NCBI RefSeq assembly: GCF_014385195.1
Contig: NZ_JACRTG010000025.1
Location: 1 to 64,000 of the forward strand
Direction of reading: 5' to 3'
DNA from: Paratissierella segnis
GTDB lineage: Bacteria; Bacillota; Clostridia; Tissierellales; Tissierellaceae
DNA length: 64,000 nucleotides
The notes beneath the pieces were generated by a model that worked only from the letters and a program-made list of their open reading frames with translations, made no database searches and was not told the DNA's origin. The stretch's first letter is position 1; each line of letters opens with the position of its first letter. Positions 42,509-52,056 of the stretch are shown here, piece after piece. The position numbers and the translations under genes are program-made.

Positions 42509-43552
42509 CTATTGAAGTTTATTTTCTAAATAACTTCTTCTCAGTTGTCCGCAAGATGCACTTATGTCGCTTCCCATTTCTCTGCGAATTGTTACTCTTA
42601 AACCTTTTTTTTCTAAAGAATCTTTAAATTTTTCGATGCTTTTCTTATCAGGCCTATCCTTTGAAAACTCTTTAATAGAATTAAGAGGAATAAGATTTAT
42701 ATGTGCATTTATATTCTTAAGTAGCTTTGCCAATTCGATTGCTTCCTTTTCCCCATCATTTTCATCTTCGATTAAGGTATATTCAAATGTTAATCTTCTA
42801 TTTGTTGAATCTCCGTAAAACTTACAAGCATTCATTAACTCATTGATACTATATCGCTTAGCAATTGGCATAATCTTTGCTCTCTTTGCATCAAAAGGCG
42901 AATGAAGAGAAATGGATAACGTAATCGGAAGATTCTCTTTTGCCAAGTCATATATTTTCGGTACTACGCCGCATGAAGAAAGAGTAATATTACGCAGACT
43001 AATGTTATGACCCTTTTCCTCATGAATTATATTAATAAATTTCAAAGTATTATCATAATTATCCAATGGCTCACCACTGCCCATAAGAACAATATTATTT
43101 ATTTTTATATTGTTGTCCTTTTCCATCATATATATCTGATTGAGCATTTCAGCCGGAGTTAAATCTCTAATAAATCCATTTTTAGTCGAAGCACAAAACG
43201 TACAGCCCATTTTACATCCTACCTGAGTGGATATGCAAGTGGTAAACCCGTGTTTATATTCCATTAGAACACTTTCAACTATATTTTTATCATCTAATAA
43301 ATATAAATATTTTTTAGTGCTATCTATTTTAGAATCAAATCTTTCCAATATTTCAATTTCATTTACTTTGCCGACTTCTTTTAGCTTATTTCTAGTCTCT
43401 TTAGGAAGCTGTTTTAATTCGTTTAAATTCAAATTTAAATGCTTATTAAAATATTGAAAAAGTTGCTCTCCTCTATAGCCCTTTTCTCCTATGTTCATCA
43501 TATATACCTTTGATTCTTCCAGAGTCAGACTATTTAATTCAGTTTTATTCAA
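42509..43552 (-). CDS. rlmN: Dual-specificity 23S rRNA/tRNA adenine-C2 methyltransferase RlmN
   Basis: Radical SAM enzyme methylating A2503 of 23S rRNA and A37 of some tRNAs. About 347 residues: CxxxCxxC in CKMGCTFCAST, MGSGEPLDN, and the C-terminal resolving cysteine in SDISASCGQL. I prefer the TTG at 43552, which follows AAAGGGTG at 5 nt; a GTG at 43597 in the same frame has no clear site. 11 nt before prpC. Confidence 0.95.
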   Translation of the reverse strand: MNKTELNSLTLEESKVYMMNIGEKGYRGEQLFQYFNKHLNLNLNELKQLPKETRNKLKEVGKVNEIEILERFDSKIDSTKKYLYLLDDKNIVESVLMEYKHGFTTCISTQVGCKMGCTFCASTKNGFIRDLTPAEMLNQIYMMEKDNNIKINNIVLMGSGEPLDNYDNTLKFINIIHEEKGHNISLRNITLSSCGVVPKIYDLAKENLPITLSISLHSPFDAKRAKIMPIAKRYSINELMNACKFYGDSTNRRLTFEYTLIEDENDGEKEAIELAKLLKNINAHINLIPLNSIKEFSKDRPDKKSIEKFKDSLEKKGLRVTIRREMGSDISASCGQLRRSYLENKLQ

Positions 43553-43637
43553 TATATCACCCTTTAATAAATCACAATTCACTGTACGCTTATTCACTAT
43601 CTTTCTTATTTATTATACATAATATTATAAAATATAT

Positions 43638-44981
43638 CTATATTTCTTTAATCATTTTAGCTATAAAAAAGCCATCCGTGCCGTGGATATGAGGGAATAA
43701 TTGAATATACCCTTCATTGATTGTATTCAAATTTTCCTTGGTTTTAAGCTCTTTGCCAAAGGGCATTAGCCTAAATTCCTTATTTAATTCTAAAAATCTA
43801 TTTATCATATTGATATTTTCTTCTTTCAAAATAGTACATGTACTATATACAAGGATGCCATGATTTTTTACATAGTTCTTAACGGTGTTTAATATGTTCC
43901 ATTGCAAATTAGTCAACTCTTTTATATCTTCTTCTTTCCTGTTCCATCTGATCTCCGGTTTACGTCTTATAAGCCCTAATCCTGAACAAGGAGCATCCAA
44001 TAATACGTAATCCACTTTTTCTATTAAAGTTTCATCTCGCTTTATAGCATCATATACCTCTGTTTCAATTATATCAATACCTAATCTCTTACTATTTTCG
44101 TTGATTAATTCAATTTTATGATTATAAAAATCTCTTGCTAATATCTTCCCCTTATTGTCCATTATCTGAGCCATATGGGTAGCTTTCCCACCTGGAGCAC
44201 TGCATACGTCCAAAACAAAGGAATTTGGATTAGGGTTCATGATTTGAGATACGAGTTGACTGCTTTCATCTTGTATAGTAAAATATCCATCATTAAATTC
44301 CTTTACCTTTGTGATATTGGAAGGATTTTTAATTATAAGAGTATTCTTGCCATAATTTCCTTCCAATACCTGAAAACCATAGTCCGTTAATTTGGACATT
44401 AATACTTCTTTTTCTGTCTTTAATGTATTCACCCTAATATTTAAATTTGGTCTTTCATTATTTGACTTCAATATCTCTTCAGTAAACTCTATCCCATAAT
44501 CATTTGTTATGGACTTAACCATATATATCGGATGGGAATATTTTATTGAGAGATAACATTCATAATCCTTATCATCTATTTTTATTATATTATCCTTATC
44601 TCTAATCAAAGACCTTAAAACTCCGTTTACAAAACCTATAGAGCCTTTATGTCCATATTTTTTTGCCAAATTTACCGATTCATTGACCGCTGCACTATTA
44701 GGCACCCTATCCATAAAAAGTATTTGATATACTCCTATTCTAAGTATCTCCATGATAATTGGATGAATCTTCTTTATTTTGATTTTAGACAATTTTGATA
44801 ATATATAATCTATGTAGATTTTATTTTCTAATACTCCATAAGTTATTTCGCGTATAAAATTTTCATCTTGGGAAGCTACACCATCCGGAATATGTTTATT
44901 TGTAGCTATATTGGAAAAAGCATTATTTTGATTTATATCTGTTAATATTTTAATGGCAATTTCCCTTGTGTTTATATCCAT
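43638..44981 (-). CDS. rsmB: 16S rRNA (cytosine-967 C5)-methyltransferase RsmB
   Basis: 447 residues: N-terminal NusB-like RNA-binding domain (1-140, ending RIGVYQILFMDRVPNSAAVNE) and a C-terminal SAM methyltransferase with DVCSAPGGKATHMA, the catalytic cysteine in LLDAPCSGLG and the release cysteine in YSTCTI. Preceded by AGGAGG, which directly follows the hairpin 45002-45019. Confidence 0.96.
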   Translation of the reverse strand: MDINTREIAIKILTDINQNNAFSNIATNKHIPDGVASQDENFIREITYGVLENKIYIDYILSKLSKIKIKKIHPIIMEILRIGVYQILFMDRVPNSAAVNESVNLAKKYGHKGSIGFVNGVLRSLIRDKDNIIKIDDKDYECYLSIKYSHPIYMVKSITNDYGIEFTEEILKSNNERPNLNIRVNTLKTEKEVLMSKLTDYGFQVLEGNYGKNTLIIKNPSNITKVKEFNDGYFTIQDESSQLVSQIMNPNPNSFVLDVCSAPGGKATHMAQIMDNKGKILARDFYNHKIELINENSKRLGIDIIETEVYDAIKRDETLIEKVDYVLLDAPCSGLGLIRRKPEIRWNRKEEDIKELTNLQWNILNTVKNYVKNHGILVYSTCTILKEENINMINRFLELNKEFRLMPFGKELKTKENLNTINEGYIQLFPHIHGTDGFFIAKMIKEI

Positions 44982-44992
44982 TGTTTTTCCTC

Positions 44993-45019
44993 CTAAAGAA
45001 AAAAGGGGTTCCCCCCTTT
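44993..45019 (-). terminator. Short hairpin with T-run between yugP and rsmB
   Basis: 7-bp stem AAAGGGG/CCCCTTT around GGAA, then TTTC-TTT on the minus strand. It begins in the yugP stop codon and ends at the rsmB ribosome binding site. Confidence 0.65.
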
Positions 45020-45713
45020 AATCTCTTCTTCTATTTGTCATAGTCAATATTCTTAACAATTGACCTATAGCTACCAATGTTGATGCTACATATGTTAAAG
45101 CTGCAGAAGTCAATACCTTTTTTGCAGGTTTCAATTTGTCTTGAGGCGCTATGCCATTTTCCAGTTGCAACATTGCTCTTCTGCTTGCATTAAACTCAAC
45201 AGGTAAAGTCACCACTTGAAACAATACAACAGCTAAAAATAATGCTATCCCAACTTCAATAAAAACTTCACTTGCTAAAAAGCCAAGCAAAATAAAAACC
45301 CAAACCATTCTTGCGCCAATATTTGCTATAGGCGCAATATTGTTTCTTAATATCAATGGAAAATATCCTTCTGAATGTTGTATTGCATGACCTGTTTCAT
45401 GTGCTGCTACACTCATTGCAGCAATACTTGTATAGCCATAAACTCCATTTGATAACCTCAATACCCTAGTCCTTGGATCATAATGGTCAGTAAGATTTCC
45501 CGAAACTTTTTCAATCCTTACATCATTAAGTCCATTTCTATCCAATATCGTTCTGGCTACTTCTGCTCCGGATAACCCGGTTTCGCTGGATACCCTAGAA
45601 TATTTATTAAAATCACTATTAATCTTGATTTGTGCCCAACTTGCAAGTATTAATGCAGGTAGTACATATAACAAATAAGGAATATCTACATATAAACCAC
45701 CATATGGATACAT
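45018..45713 (-). CDS. Membrane zinc metallopeptidase (YugP family)
   Basis: 231 residues, family Zn_peptidase_2. Zinc motif HETGHAIQH (HExxH) near residue 105, with an N-terminal membrane helix (about 8-22) and two or three C-terminal helices (IGARMVWVFILLGFL, GIALFLAVVLFQVVTLPVEF). Substrates are not known. The gene lies between fmt and rsmB, which are adjacent in most relatives; clostridia often have it inserted here. Confidence 0.9.
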   Translation of the reverse strand: MYPYGGLYVDIPYLLYVLPALILASWAQIKINSDFNKYSRVSSETGLSGAEVARTILDRNGLNDVRIEKVSGNLTDHYDPRTRVLRLSNGVYGYTSIAAMSVAAHETGHAIQHSEGYFPLILRNNIAPIANIGARMVWVFILLGFLASEVFIEVGIALFLAVVLFQVVTLPVEFNASRRAMLQLENGIAPQDKLKPAKKVLTSAALTYVASTLVAIGQLLRILTMTNRRRD

Positions 45714-45727
45714 ACAAATTCTCCTCT

Positions 45728-46660
45728 CTATGAATTAAATATAATACCTTCTTCAATCTTATTGCCTGCTAAATAATCCTTAACGCTCATTCTTTTCTTA
45801 CCGGGGAATTGTATTTCTTCAATGACTACGCAGTTATCCTTTGAATTAACAAAAATACCTTCCCTATTTACTTTAATAACTTTCCCAATTTCTTCATTAT
45901 CCATCTTCGGCTTTAAACTTACCTTGTGTATTTTCATAATCAAATCATTATAAATGGTATATGCACTGGGAGTTGGTCTTAAACCCATAACTAAATTATA
46001 TATATCTTTTCCTGATTTATTCCAATCTATTTTCCCTGTGCTTTTTGAAATCATTGGTGCATAAGAGGATAGATTATCATCTTGAGGCACCCTATTATCT
46101 TTGCCAATTTTTATCTCTTCTAAAGCTTTGATCAATAGTTCTCCGCCTAATACTGATAATTTATCATGCAAAGACTCGAAATCGTCTTTTGGTGTAATCG
46201 AAATAGATTGGCTTAGTATTATGTCACCTGAATCCAACCCTTCTTCTATTTGCATAATTGTAATTCCAGTTTCAGATTCACCATTTATAATAGCCCAATT
46301 AATAGGCGCTGCACCTCTATATTTAGGTAACAATGAAGCATGCACATTGATGCAGTCGTATTTTGGAATTTCAAGCAATTTCTTTTTTAGTATTTGCCCG
46401 AAAGCAACCACTACAATAACATCAGGCTTTAATTCTCTGAATTTTGCAATACTCTCTTCGTTATTTACGCTATCGGGTTGGTAAACTTCAAGTCCAAATT
46501 CCAATGCTTTTTGCTTTATCGGAGGATATTGAATTTTTTTGCCTCTACCTCTTGGTTTGTCTTTTTGAGTAACTACCAAATCAATATTGTAGCCTTGTTC
46601 ATGTAATTTTACAAGGCTGGGCACAGCAAAATCCGGTGTTCCCATAAAAATAATATTCAC
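45728..46660 (-). CDS. fmt: Methionyl-tRNA formyltransferase
   Basis: 310 residues: N-terminal formyltransferase with FMGTPDFAVP, catalytic His/Asn in INVHASLLPKYRGAAPINWAI and GLDSGDI, and a C-terminal OB fold. Formylates initiator Met-tRNA. Stands 7 nt after def, with which it acts in sequence. Confidence 0.97.
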   Translation of the reverse strand: MNIIFMGTPDFAVPSLVKLHEQGYNIDLVVTQKDKPRGRGKKIQYPPIKQKALEFGLEVYQPDSVNNEESIAKFRELKPDVIVVVAFGQILKKKLLEIPKYDCINVHASLLPKYRGAAPINWAIINGESETGITIMQIEEGLDSGDIILSQSISITPKDDFESLHDKLSVLGGELLIKALEEIKIGKDNRVPQDDNLSSYAPMISKSTGKIDWNKSGKDIYNLVMGLRPTPSAYTIYNDLIMKIHKVSLKPKMDNEEIGKVIKVNREGIFVNSKDNCVVIEEIQFPGKKRMSVKDYLAGNKIEEGIIFNS

Positions 46661-46667
46661 TTATCAT

Positions 46668-47162
46668 CTACTCCTCAGTATCTTTTCTATCTTCCTCATA
46701 ATATTCATCATCATCATCATAAGTTTCTATGGCCAAATCGGTATATAATATTCCATCTAGATGATCTATTTCATGGCACAAAACTCTCGCTAAAATCCCG
46801 GTAGCTTCTATAATATTTTCATTGCCGTCAACATCAAGATACTTCACCTTCACCCATTCAGGTCTTTTAACCTTCCCGGATTTTAAAGGTATAGATAAGC
46901 ATCCTTCAATATCAATATTCTCACCACTTTTTTCAATTACAGCGGGATTTATAAGTTTTATACTTCCCTCACCCACATCCACAACTATCGCGCGTCTTAA
47001 AACTCCAACTTGGGGTGCCGCAAGCCCTACCCCTTCTGCATACTTCATGGTTTCTAACATGTCATCTAACAAAGTTAAAATTCTATTATTTACATCAGTT
47101 ACTTCCCTAGATATTTTTCTTAAAATGGGATCCCCATCTATTCTTATTTCTCTTAATGCCAT
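46668..47162 (-). CDS. def: Peptide deformylase
   Basis: 164 residues with the three motifs GVGLAAPQVG, EGCLSIP (metal Cys) and HEIDHLDG (two metal His and catalytic Glu). Removes the N-formyl group from nascent chains. A short acidic tail (DDDDEYYEEDRKDTEE) extends the C-terminus. Lies 10 nt after priA. Confidence 0.97.
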   Translation of the reverse strand: MALREIRIDGDPILRKISREVTDVNNRILTLLDDMLETMKYAEGVGLAAPQVGVLRRAIVVDVGEGSIKLINPAVIEKSGENIDIEGCLSIPLKSGKVKRPEWVKVKYLDVDGNENIIEATGILARVLCHEIDHLDGILYTDLAIETYDDDDEYYEEDRKDTEE

Positions 47163-47172
47163 TTCATTCCTC

Positions 47173-49629
47173 CTACAAAATTGTTAATGGGTTTACGTCA
47201 ATGCTAAATTTTACATTATCTAGTTTTAAGTTAAACTCATTTAATATACATACCCTTTTTATTATATTTTTCATACATTCCATATGATTATTTTCTATTT
47301 TTATAATTATTTGCCATCGATAATTGTTTTTTATTTTTTCTAGAGGTGCAGGATTTGGTCCTATGAAGTGCTTATTAAAATCATTAATAAAAAATGATTC
47401 CTTCTTTATTATATCATAACAGCTTTTAATTACATGCTGTACGTTATATCTATCTTCTCCATAAACTAAAATACTAATTATATTTACAAACGGCGGATAC
47501 AAAAATTCTTCTCTGAGCATAATTTCAGTTTTATAAAACTTATTATAATCTTGTAATTTTGCATATTCAATACTATAATGCTCCGGATTGTAAGTTTGAA
47601 GTACAACCTTCCCCAAGTCATCTCCTCTACCTGCCCTGCCTGCTACCTGCGTTACCAGCTGAAATGACTTTTCAGGGGACCTGAAATCAGGAAGGTTTAA
47701 GGTAGTATCCGCTGCGATAATTCCCACTAAAGTAACATTTGGAAAATCCAACCCCTTTGAGATCATTTGTGTCCCTATCAAAATATCAATTTCTCCGGAC
47801 TTCATATCTTCAAGGATGTTCTCGTAGCTTCCCTTTAATGAAGTCGTATCTCCATCCATTCTCGCTATCCTAGCATTCGGGAACAATTTCTTTGTGGTAA
47901 TCTCTACCTGTTCTGTACCTACGCCAAAGTACTTGATATATTTGCTTCCGCATTGCGGACATACATGTGGAACATCTCTTGTAGCGCCACAATAATGGCA
48001 TCTGAGCTTATCAATACTTTTATGATAAGTCATCGATATATCACAATTTGTACACTTTACAACATACCCACAACTTCGGCAGGATACGAAATTAGAAAAT
48101 CCCCTTCTATTTAAAAATAATATAGTTTGACGATTGTTTTCAAGATTTCCCTTTATTTCATTATATAATGCACGGCTAAATATGGATTTGTTACCGAAGG
48201 ATAGCTCTTCCCTCATATCTACCAATAGAATTTCGGGGAGTTTTTGTTTGTTCGCTCGTTCCTTTAGTTCCAATAATTTATATTCTCCACGCTGAGCCTT
48301 ATAGTATGTTTCAATTAATGGAGTAGCACTGCCTAAAACCAATATGGCATGTTCTAAATCACATCTTTTCTCCGCAACATCAATTGTATCATATTTTGGA
48401 TTTTGAGATGATTTATAAGTATTTTCATGCTCTTCATCTATAATTATCAGTCCTAAGTTTTTAAAAGGTGCAAAAATAGCTGATCTGGCACCAACCACCA
48501 ATTTTGCCTTACCGGTCTTTATTCTCCTCCATTGATCAAATCTTTCTCCGTATGATAATTTGCTATGAATAACAGCCACTTTTTCACCGAAACGACCCAT
48601 AAATCTATCTATAGTTTGAGGAGTTAGGGAAATTTCAGGAACTAAGATAATAGCATCTTTCCCCTTCTTTAGCATTTCCTCCACCAACTGCAAATAAATT
48701 TCGGTTTTACCGCTGCCTGTTACTCCATGAATGAGAAATTTATTGGACTTAATATCATATTCTTCTAAAATACATTCAAAAGCATTATACTGCTCTTTTG
48801 TCAATACATGTTTTTTATAATAAGGAATTGGGCGTTTAACTGCATTTCTTTCAACTTCTTTATCATAAATTTCTATTACATTTCTCTTTTCTAAGGCTTT
48901 GATTGTGCTCAATGAGGTATTTAATCCCTCTATAAGTCTAGTACATTGAGATTCACCATTTATATATAGATGATTTGCTATTTCAATTTGTTTTTTTGCC
49001 CTTGTGCCCACTATTTCTAAAGCTTCATTAATATTATATTTTTCATTTAGCTTAACCCATTTTTCAGTCTTTTTATTAACAGTTGTTTTTATTTCAATAT
49101 TGACCCCAATAATTCCGTCTTCTTCTAATTTATTTAATATGGGATTAATATTCTTTATATTTAAATCTTCTTTTAATTTTGATAAAAGCATTGGAGCATG
49201 ATTATCTTTTAGATATTCAATTATGCTTTTCTCAACATTATTTAAATTAATTGTATTTGCTTTTGTCTTAAATAACTCAACAAAGGTATTTATCTCTTTA
49301 AAGTCTCCGGGAGGCAATATGGGTTGAAAAGCATCCATATATGATGATAAATACTCTTCTTTAATCCACAGACCTAATTGAATTAATTCCTTTGATACTA
49401 AAGGTTTATCGTCAAGTATATCTATTATCTCTTTTAATTTGAAATTTGATGTAAAATCGTCCTCTATTTTAATTACAAATCCTTTTATAGCTTTGTTTCC
49501 ATTCCCAAAGGGAACGATAACCCTCATGCCTTCCTTCAAAATGTTTTCAAACTGATACCCTATTTCATAAGTAAAAGGCCTGTCCAATACAGAAGCCTTT
49601 CTATCAACTACAACTTCAGCATACTTCAT
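47173..49629 (-). CDS. priA: Primosomal replication restart helicase PriA
   Basis: 818 residues: N-terminal 3'-DNA-binding domain (1-105), winged helix, helicase core with GVTGSGKTEIYL, DEEH and the zinc-binding cysteines of CRSCGYVVKCTNCD, CHYCG and CPQCG, then GRAGRGDDLG and a C-terminal domain. Reloads the replisome at stalled forks. First of the priA-def-fmt run, 89 nt after coaBC. Confidence 0.97.
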   Translation of the reverse strand: MKYAEVVVDRKASVLDRPFTYEIGYQFENILKEGMRVIVPFGNGNKAIKGFVIKIEDDFTSNFKLKEIIDILDDKPLVSKELIQLGLWIKEEYLSSYMDAFQPILPPGDFKEINTFVELFKTKANTINLNNVEKSIIEYLKDNHAPMLLSKLKEDLNIKNINPILNKLEEDGIIGVNIEIKTTVNKKTEKWVKLNEKYNINEALEIVGTRAKKQIEIANHLYINGESQCTRLIEGLNTSLSTIKALEKRNVIEIYDKEVERNAVKRPIPYYKKHVLTKEQYNAFECILEEYDIKSNKFLIHGVTGSGKTEIYLQLVEEMLKKGKDAIILVPEISLTPQTIDRFMGRFGEKVAVIHSKLSYGERFDQWRRIKTGKAKLVVGARSAIFAPFKNLGLIIIDEEHENTYKSSQNPKYDTIDVAEKRCDLEHAILVLGSATPLIETYYKAQRGEYKLLELKERANKQKLPEILLVDMREELSFGNKSIFSRALYNEIKGNLENNRQTILFLNRRGFSNFVSCRSCGYVVKCTNCDISMTYHKSIDKLRCHYCGATRDVPHVCPQCGSKYIKYFGVGTEQVEITTKKLFPNARIARMDGDTTSLKGSYENILEDMKSGEIDILIGTQMISKGLDFPNVTLVGIIAADTTLNLPDFRSPEKSFQLVTQVAGRAGRGDDLGKVVLQTYNPEHYSIEYAKLQDYNKFYKTEIMLREEFLYPPFVNIISILVYGEDRYNVQHVIKSCYDIIKKESFFINDFNKHFIGPNPAPLEKIKNNYRWQIIIKIENNHMECMKNIIKRVCILNEFNLKLDNVKFSIDVNPLTIL

Positions 49630-49718
49630 TTAATCATACCTTTCCATTAAAAAACCATTTCAATTAGGCTTAATTCAATCCTTTGAAATACTTGATATGG
49701 CATAATCTTTTACTAACT

Positions 49719-50927
49719 CTAGGCTTTACTTTTTATAAGCAAAGATACTCTATCCAATATAATCTTTGCGACTTCTTTTTTACTCATAATAGGATATTTT
49801 TCAAGGTTACCATTATTATCGATAATAGTCACAATATTGGTGTCAGATTGAAAACCTGCACCCGTTTCGGTAACGTCATTGGCAACTATAAAATCAAAGT
49901 TTTTCTTCTTTAGCTTTTCAGATGCATACTCAAATATATTGTTTGTCTCAGCAGCGAATCCAACCATGATTTGCTTATTTTTTCGATTTCCGTAGTATGC
50001 TGCTATGTCAGGATTTCTTATGAATTTAATATCCAGTTCATCATTTTCCTTGTCATCTTTTTTAATTTTAATAGGACTAACATTTTCAGGTTTATAATCA
50101 AGCGGTGCAGCAGATTTAATTAAACAATCACAAGTATCGAAAAATTCTCCAACGGAGTTGAACATCTCTTCGGTAGTATTTACTCTAACTATTTCCACAC
50201 CTTCGGGAGCATCTAATACTGTAGGACCGGAAATCAATACAACATCCGCGCCTCTAGCATGTGCTTCTTTAGCTATACTATATCCCATTTTGCCACTGGA
50301 ATGATTTGAAATATATCGTACAGGATCCAATGGTTCTATAGTAGGTCCTGCTGTAACTACGATTTTTTTACCTAACAAATCCTTTTCTACGAAATGGTTA
50401 ATTAAATACTCTACTATGTCATTTGGTTCAGCCATCTTTCCTTCGCCATAATCTCCACAAGCAAGAAGTCCTACCCCCGGCTTAATAAATTCATAGCCTA
50501 GGTTCTTCAATTTATTTATATTTTCCTGAACGATTGAATTGTTATACATTTGAGTGTTCATAGCAGGAGCAAAGATTACCTTTGCTTTTGTAGCCATAAC
50601 TACTGTTGTCAGCAAATTGTCACAGATACCGCCCGCAATTTTTCCTATAGTATTTGCAGTTGCAGGTGCTATGAGAACTGCATCTGCTTTTTGGGCTAGA
50701 GAAATATGCTCTACATCAAAATGATTAACCGTGCCAAACATTTCCGTGTGAACAAAATTTTCAGCCATAGTCTGAAATGTCAGCGGAGTAACGAATTTAG
50801 TAGCTCCTTCGGTCATTATAACATCAATATTTGCGTGTTGTTTTCGTAATTTGCTTACCAAGTCAGCAGCTTTATATACAGCAATACCCCCTGTTACACC
50901 CAGTAAAATATTTTTTCCTTTTAACAT
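49719..50927 (-). CDS. coaBC: Bifunctional CoaBC (phosphopantothenoylcysteine synthetase/decarboxylase)
   Basis: 402 residues. N-terminal flavin-dependent CoaC half with GVTGGIAVYKA, the active-site loop PAMNTQMY and the cysteine of LLACGDYGEGKM; C-terminal CoaB half from about 187 with VVTAGPTIEPLDPVRYISN and FAAETNN. Performs steps two and three of CoA synthesis; coaD is also in this window. 10 nt after rpoZ. Confidence 0.97.
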   Translation of the reverse strand: MLKGKNILLGVTGGIAVYKAADLVSKLRKQHANIDVIMTEGATKFVTPLTFQTMAENFVHTEMFGTVNHFDVEHISLAQKADAVLIAPATANTIGKIAGGICDNLLTTVVMATKAKVIFAPAMNTQMYNNSIVQENINKLKNLGYEFIKPGVGLLACGDYGEGKMAEPNDIVEYLINHFVEKDLLGKKIVVTAGPTIEPLDPVRYISNHSSGKMGYSIAKEAHARGADVVLISGPTVLDAPEGVEIVRVNTTEEMFNSVGEFFDTCDCLIKSAAPLDYKPENVSPIKIKKDDKENDELDIKFIRNPDIAAYYGNRKNKQIMVGFAAETNNIFEYASEKLKKKNFDFIVANDVTETGAGFQSDTNIVTIIDNNGNLEKYPIMSKKEVAKIILDRVSLLIKSKA

Positions 50928-50937
50928 TTTAATACAC

Positions 50938-51147
50938 CTACTTTATGCTATTTGTATTAGGCGTTTCATATTCTATTTTCCCTTCAATTAGCTCTTCCAA
51001 GGCTATTGTAACAGGCTTGCTTGAGCTGGTTTCAACCAAGGGTTTTGATCCGTCTATAATTTGTCTTGCTCGTTTTGCCGCTACCATAACTAAAGTATAC
51101 TTGCTTTCCCCATTTTTAAGTAAATCACTAAATGATGGATTTAACAT
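50938..51147 (-). CDS. rpoZ: RNA polymerase omega subunit
   Basis: 69 residues: NPSFSDLLKNGESKYTLVMVAAKRAR holds the conserved helix, and KPVTIALEELIEGKI the second. Assembly chaperone of beta-prime. Located 2 nt after gmk, the standard gmk-rpoZ pair. Confidence 0.95.
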   Translation of the reverse strand: MLNPSFSDLLKNGESKYTLVMVAAKRARQIIDGSKPLVETSSSKPVTIALEELIEGKIEYETPNTNSIK

Positions 51148-51149
51148 TT

Positions 51150-51764
51150 TTATTTACCTCCCTGTAATAATACTCTATCCTTTATATCCTTATGTCGTTT
51201 TACCCTCAATTTTTCGGATCTTATTATAGCTTCTATGTCTTTAACGGCATCCTCTACCTTATCATTTACAACGAAAAAATCATATTCACCAACAAAATCC
51301 AATTCCTTAAAGGCATTTTCAAACCTTCTATTTATATCCTCTTGTGTTTCAGTACCTCTTTTTACTATCCTATTCCTCAATTCGTCCATTGTTGGTGGCA
51401 ATAAAAATATAAAAACAGCTTCTTTATAATTTTTCTTAACCTGCAAAGCCCCTTGAACATCTATTTCCAGTAAAACTATTTCTCCTTTTTCTATTTCATC
51501 AAATACAAATTCCTTAGGGGTACCATAATAATTTGAATGAACATGAGCATATTCCAAAAATTCTTTGCTATTTACCATTTCACAGAATTTTTCTTCATCC
51601 ACAAAATAATAGTTTTCCCCATTTAATTCTCCCGGTCTAGGCCTTCTGGTAGTAGCAGAAACAGAAAATACAATATCTGTCCTCTTATTCAAAAGAGCTT
51701 TGCTTACTGTACCCTTTCCAGTACCGGAAGGTCCTGACAAAACTAATAAAAATCCTCTTGACAT
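51150..51764 (-). CDS. gmk: Guanylate kinase
   Basis: 204 residues starting MSRGFLLVLSGPSGTGKGT (P loop 11-18), then RPRPGELNGENYYF and the lid. Phosphorylates GMP to GDP. The ATG at 51764, preceded by GGTGGA, is used; the longer open frame to 51851 runs back into remA and adds unrelated residues. Confidence 0.96.
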   Translation of the reverse strand: MSRGFLLVLSGPSGTGKGTVSKALLNKRTDIVFSVSATTRRPRPGELNGENYYFVDEEKFCEMVNSKEFLEYAHVHSNYYGTPKEFVFDEIEKGEIVLLEIDVQGALQVKKNYKEAVFIFLLPPTMDELRNRIVKRGTETQEDINRRFENAFKELDFVGEYDFFVVNDKVEDAVKDIEAIIRSEKLRVKRHKDIKDRVLLQGGK

Positions 51765-51783
51765 TTCAGTCCACCAACCTTTT

Positions 51784-52044
51784 TTATTCATTAGTAATAT
51801 CATCTTTTGATTGTAATCTATTAGCAATAGTCTCGGGTTGAACAGCAGCAAGAATTATAATATTGCAATCTGTAACAATTACCGATCTGGTTCTTCTACC
51901 ATAAGTTGCATCTACAAGTATACCTTTATCTCTTGATTCTTGAATAAGTCTCTTTATAGGTGCCGATTCGGGGCTTACTACTGTTACTATCCTACTTGCC
52001 GTAACAATATTCCCAAATCCTATATTTACTAACTTCGCCGACAT
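51784..52044 (-). CDS. remA: Extracellular matrix regulator RemA (DUF370)
   Basis: 86 residues: LVNIGFGNIVTASRIVTVVSPESAP and ATYGRRTRSVIV are family signatures. In Bacillus RemA is a DNA-binding activator of matrix and osmoprotection genes; in clostridia its targets are unknown. Lies 19 nt before gmk and 12 nt after yicC. Confidence 0.95.
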   Translation of the reverse strand: MSAKLVNIGFGNIVTASRIVTVVSPESAPIKRLIQESRDKGILVDATYGRRTRSVIVTDCNIIILAAVQPETIANRLQSKDDITNE

Positions 52045-52056
52045 ATTATTCCCCCA

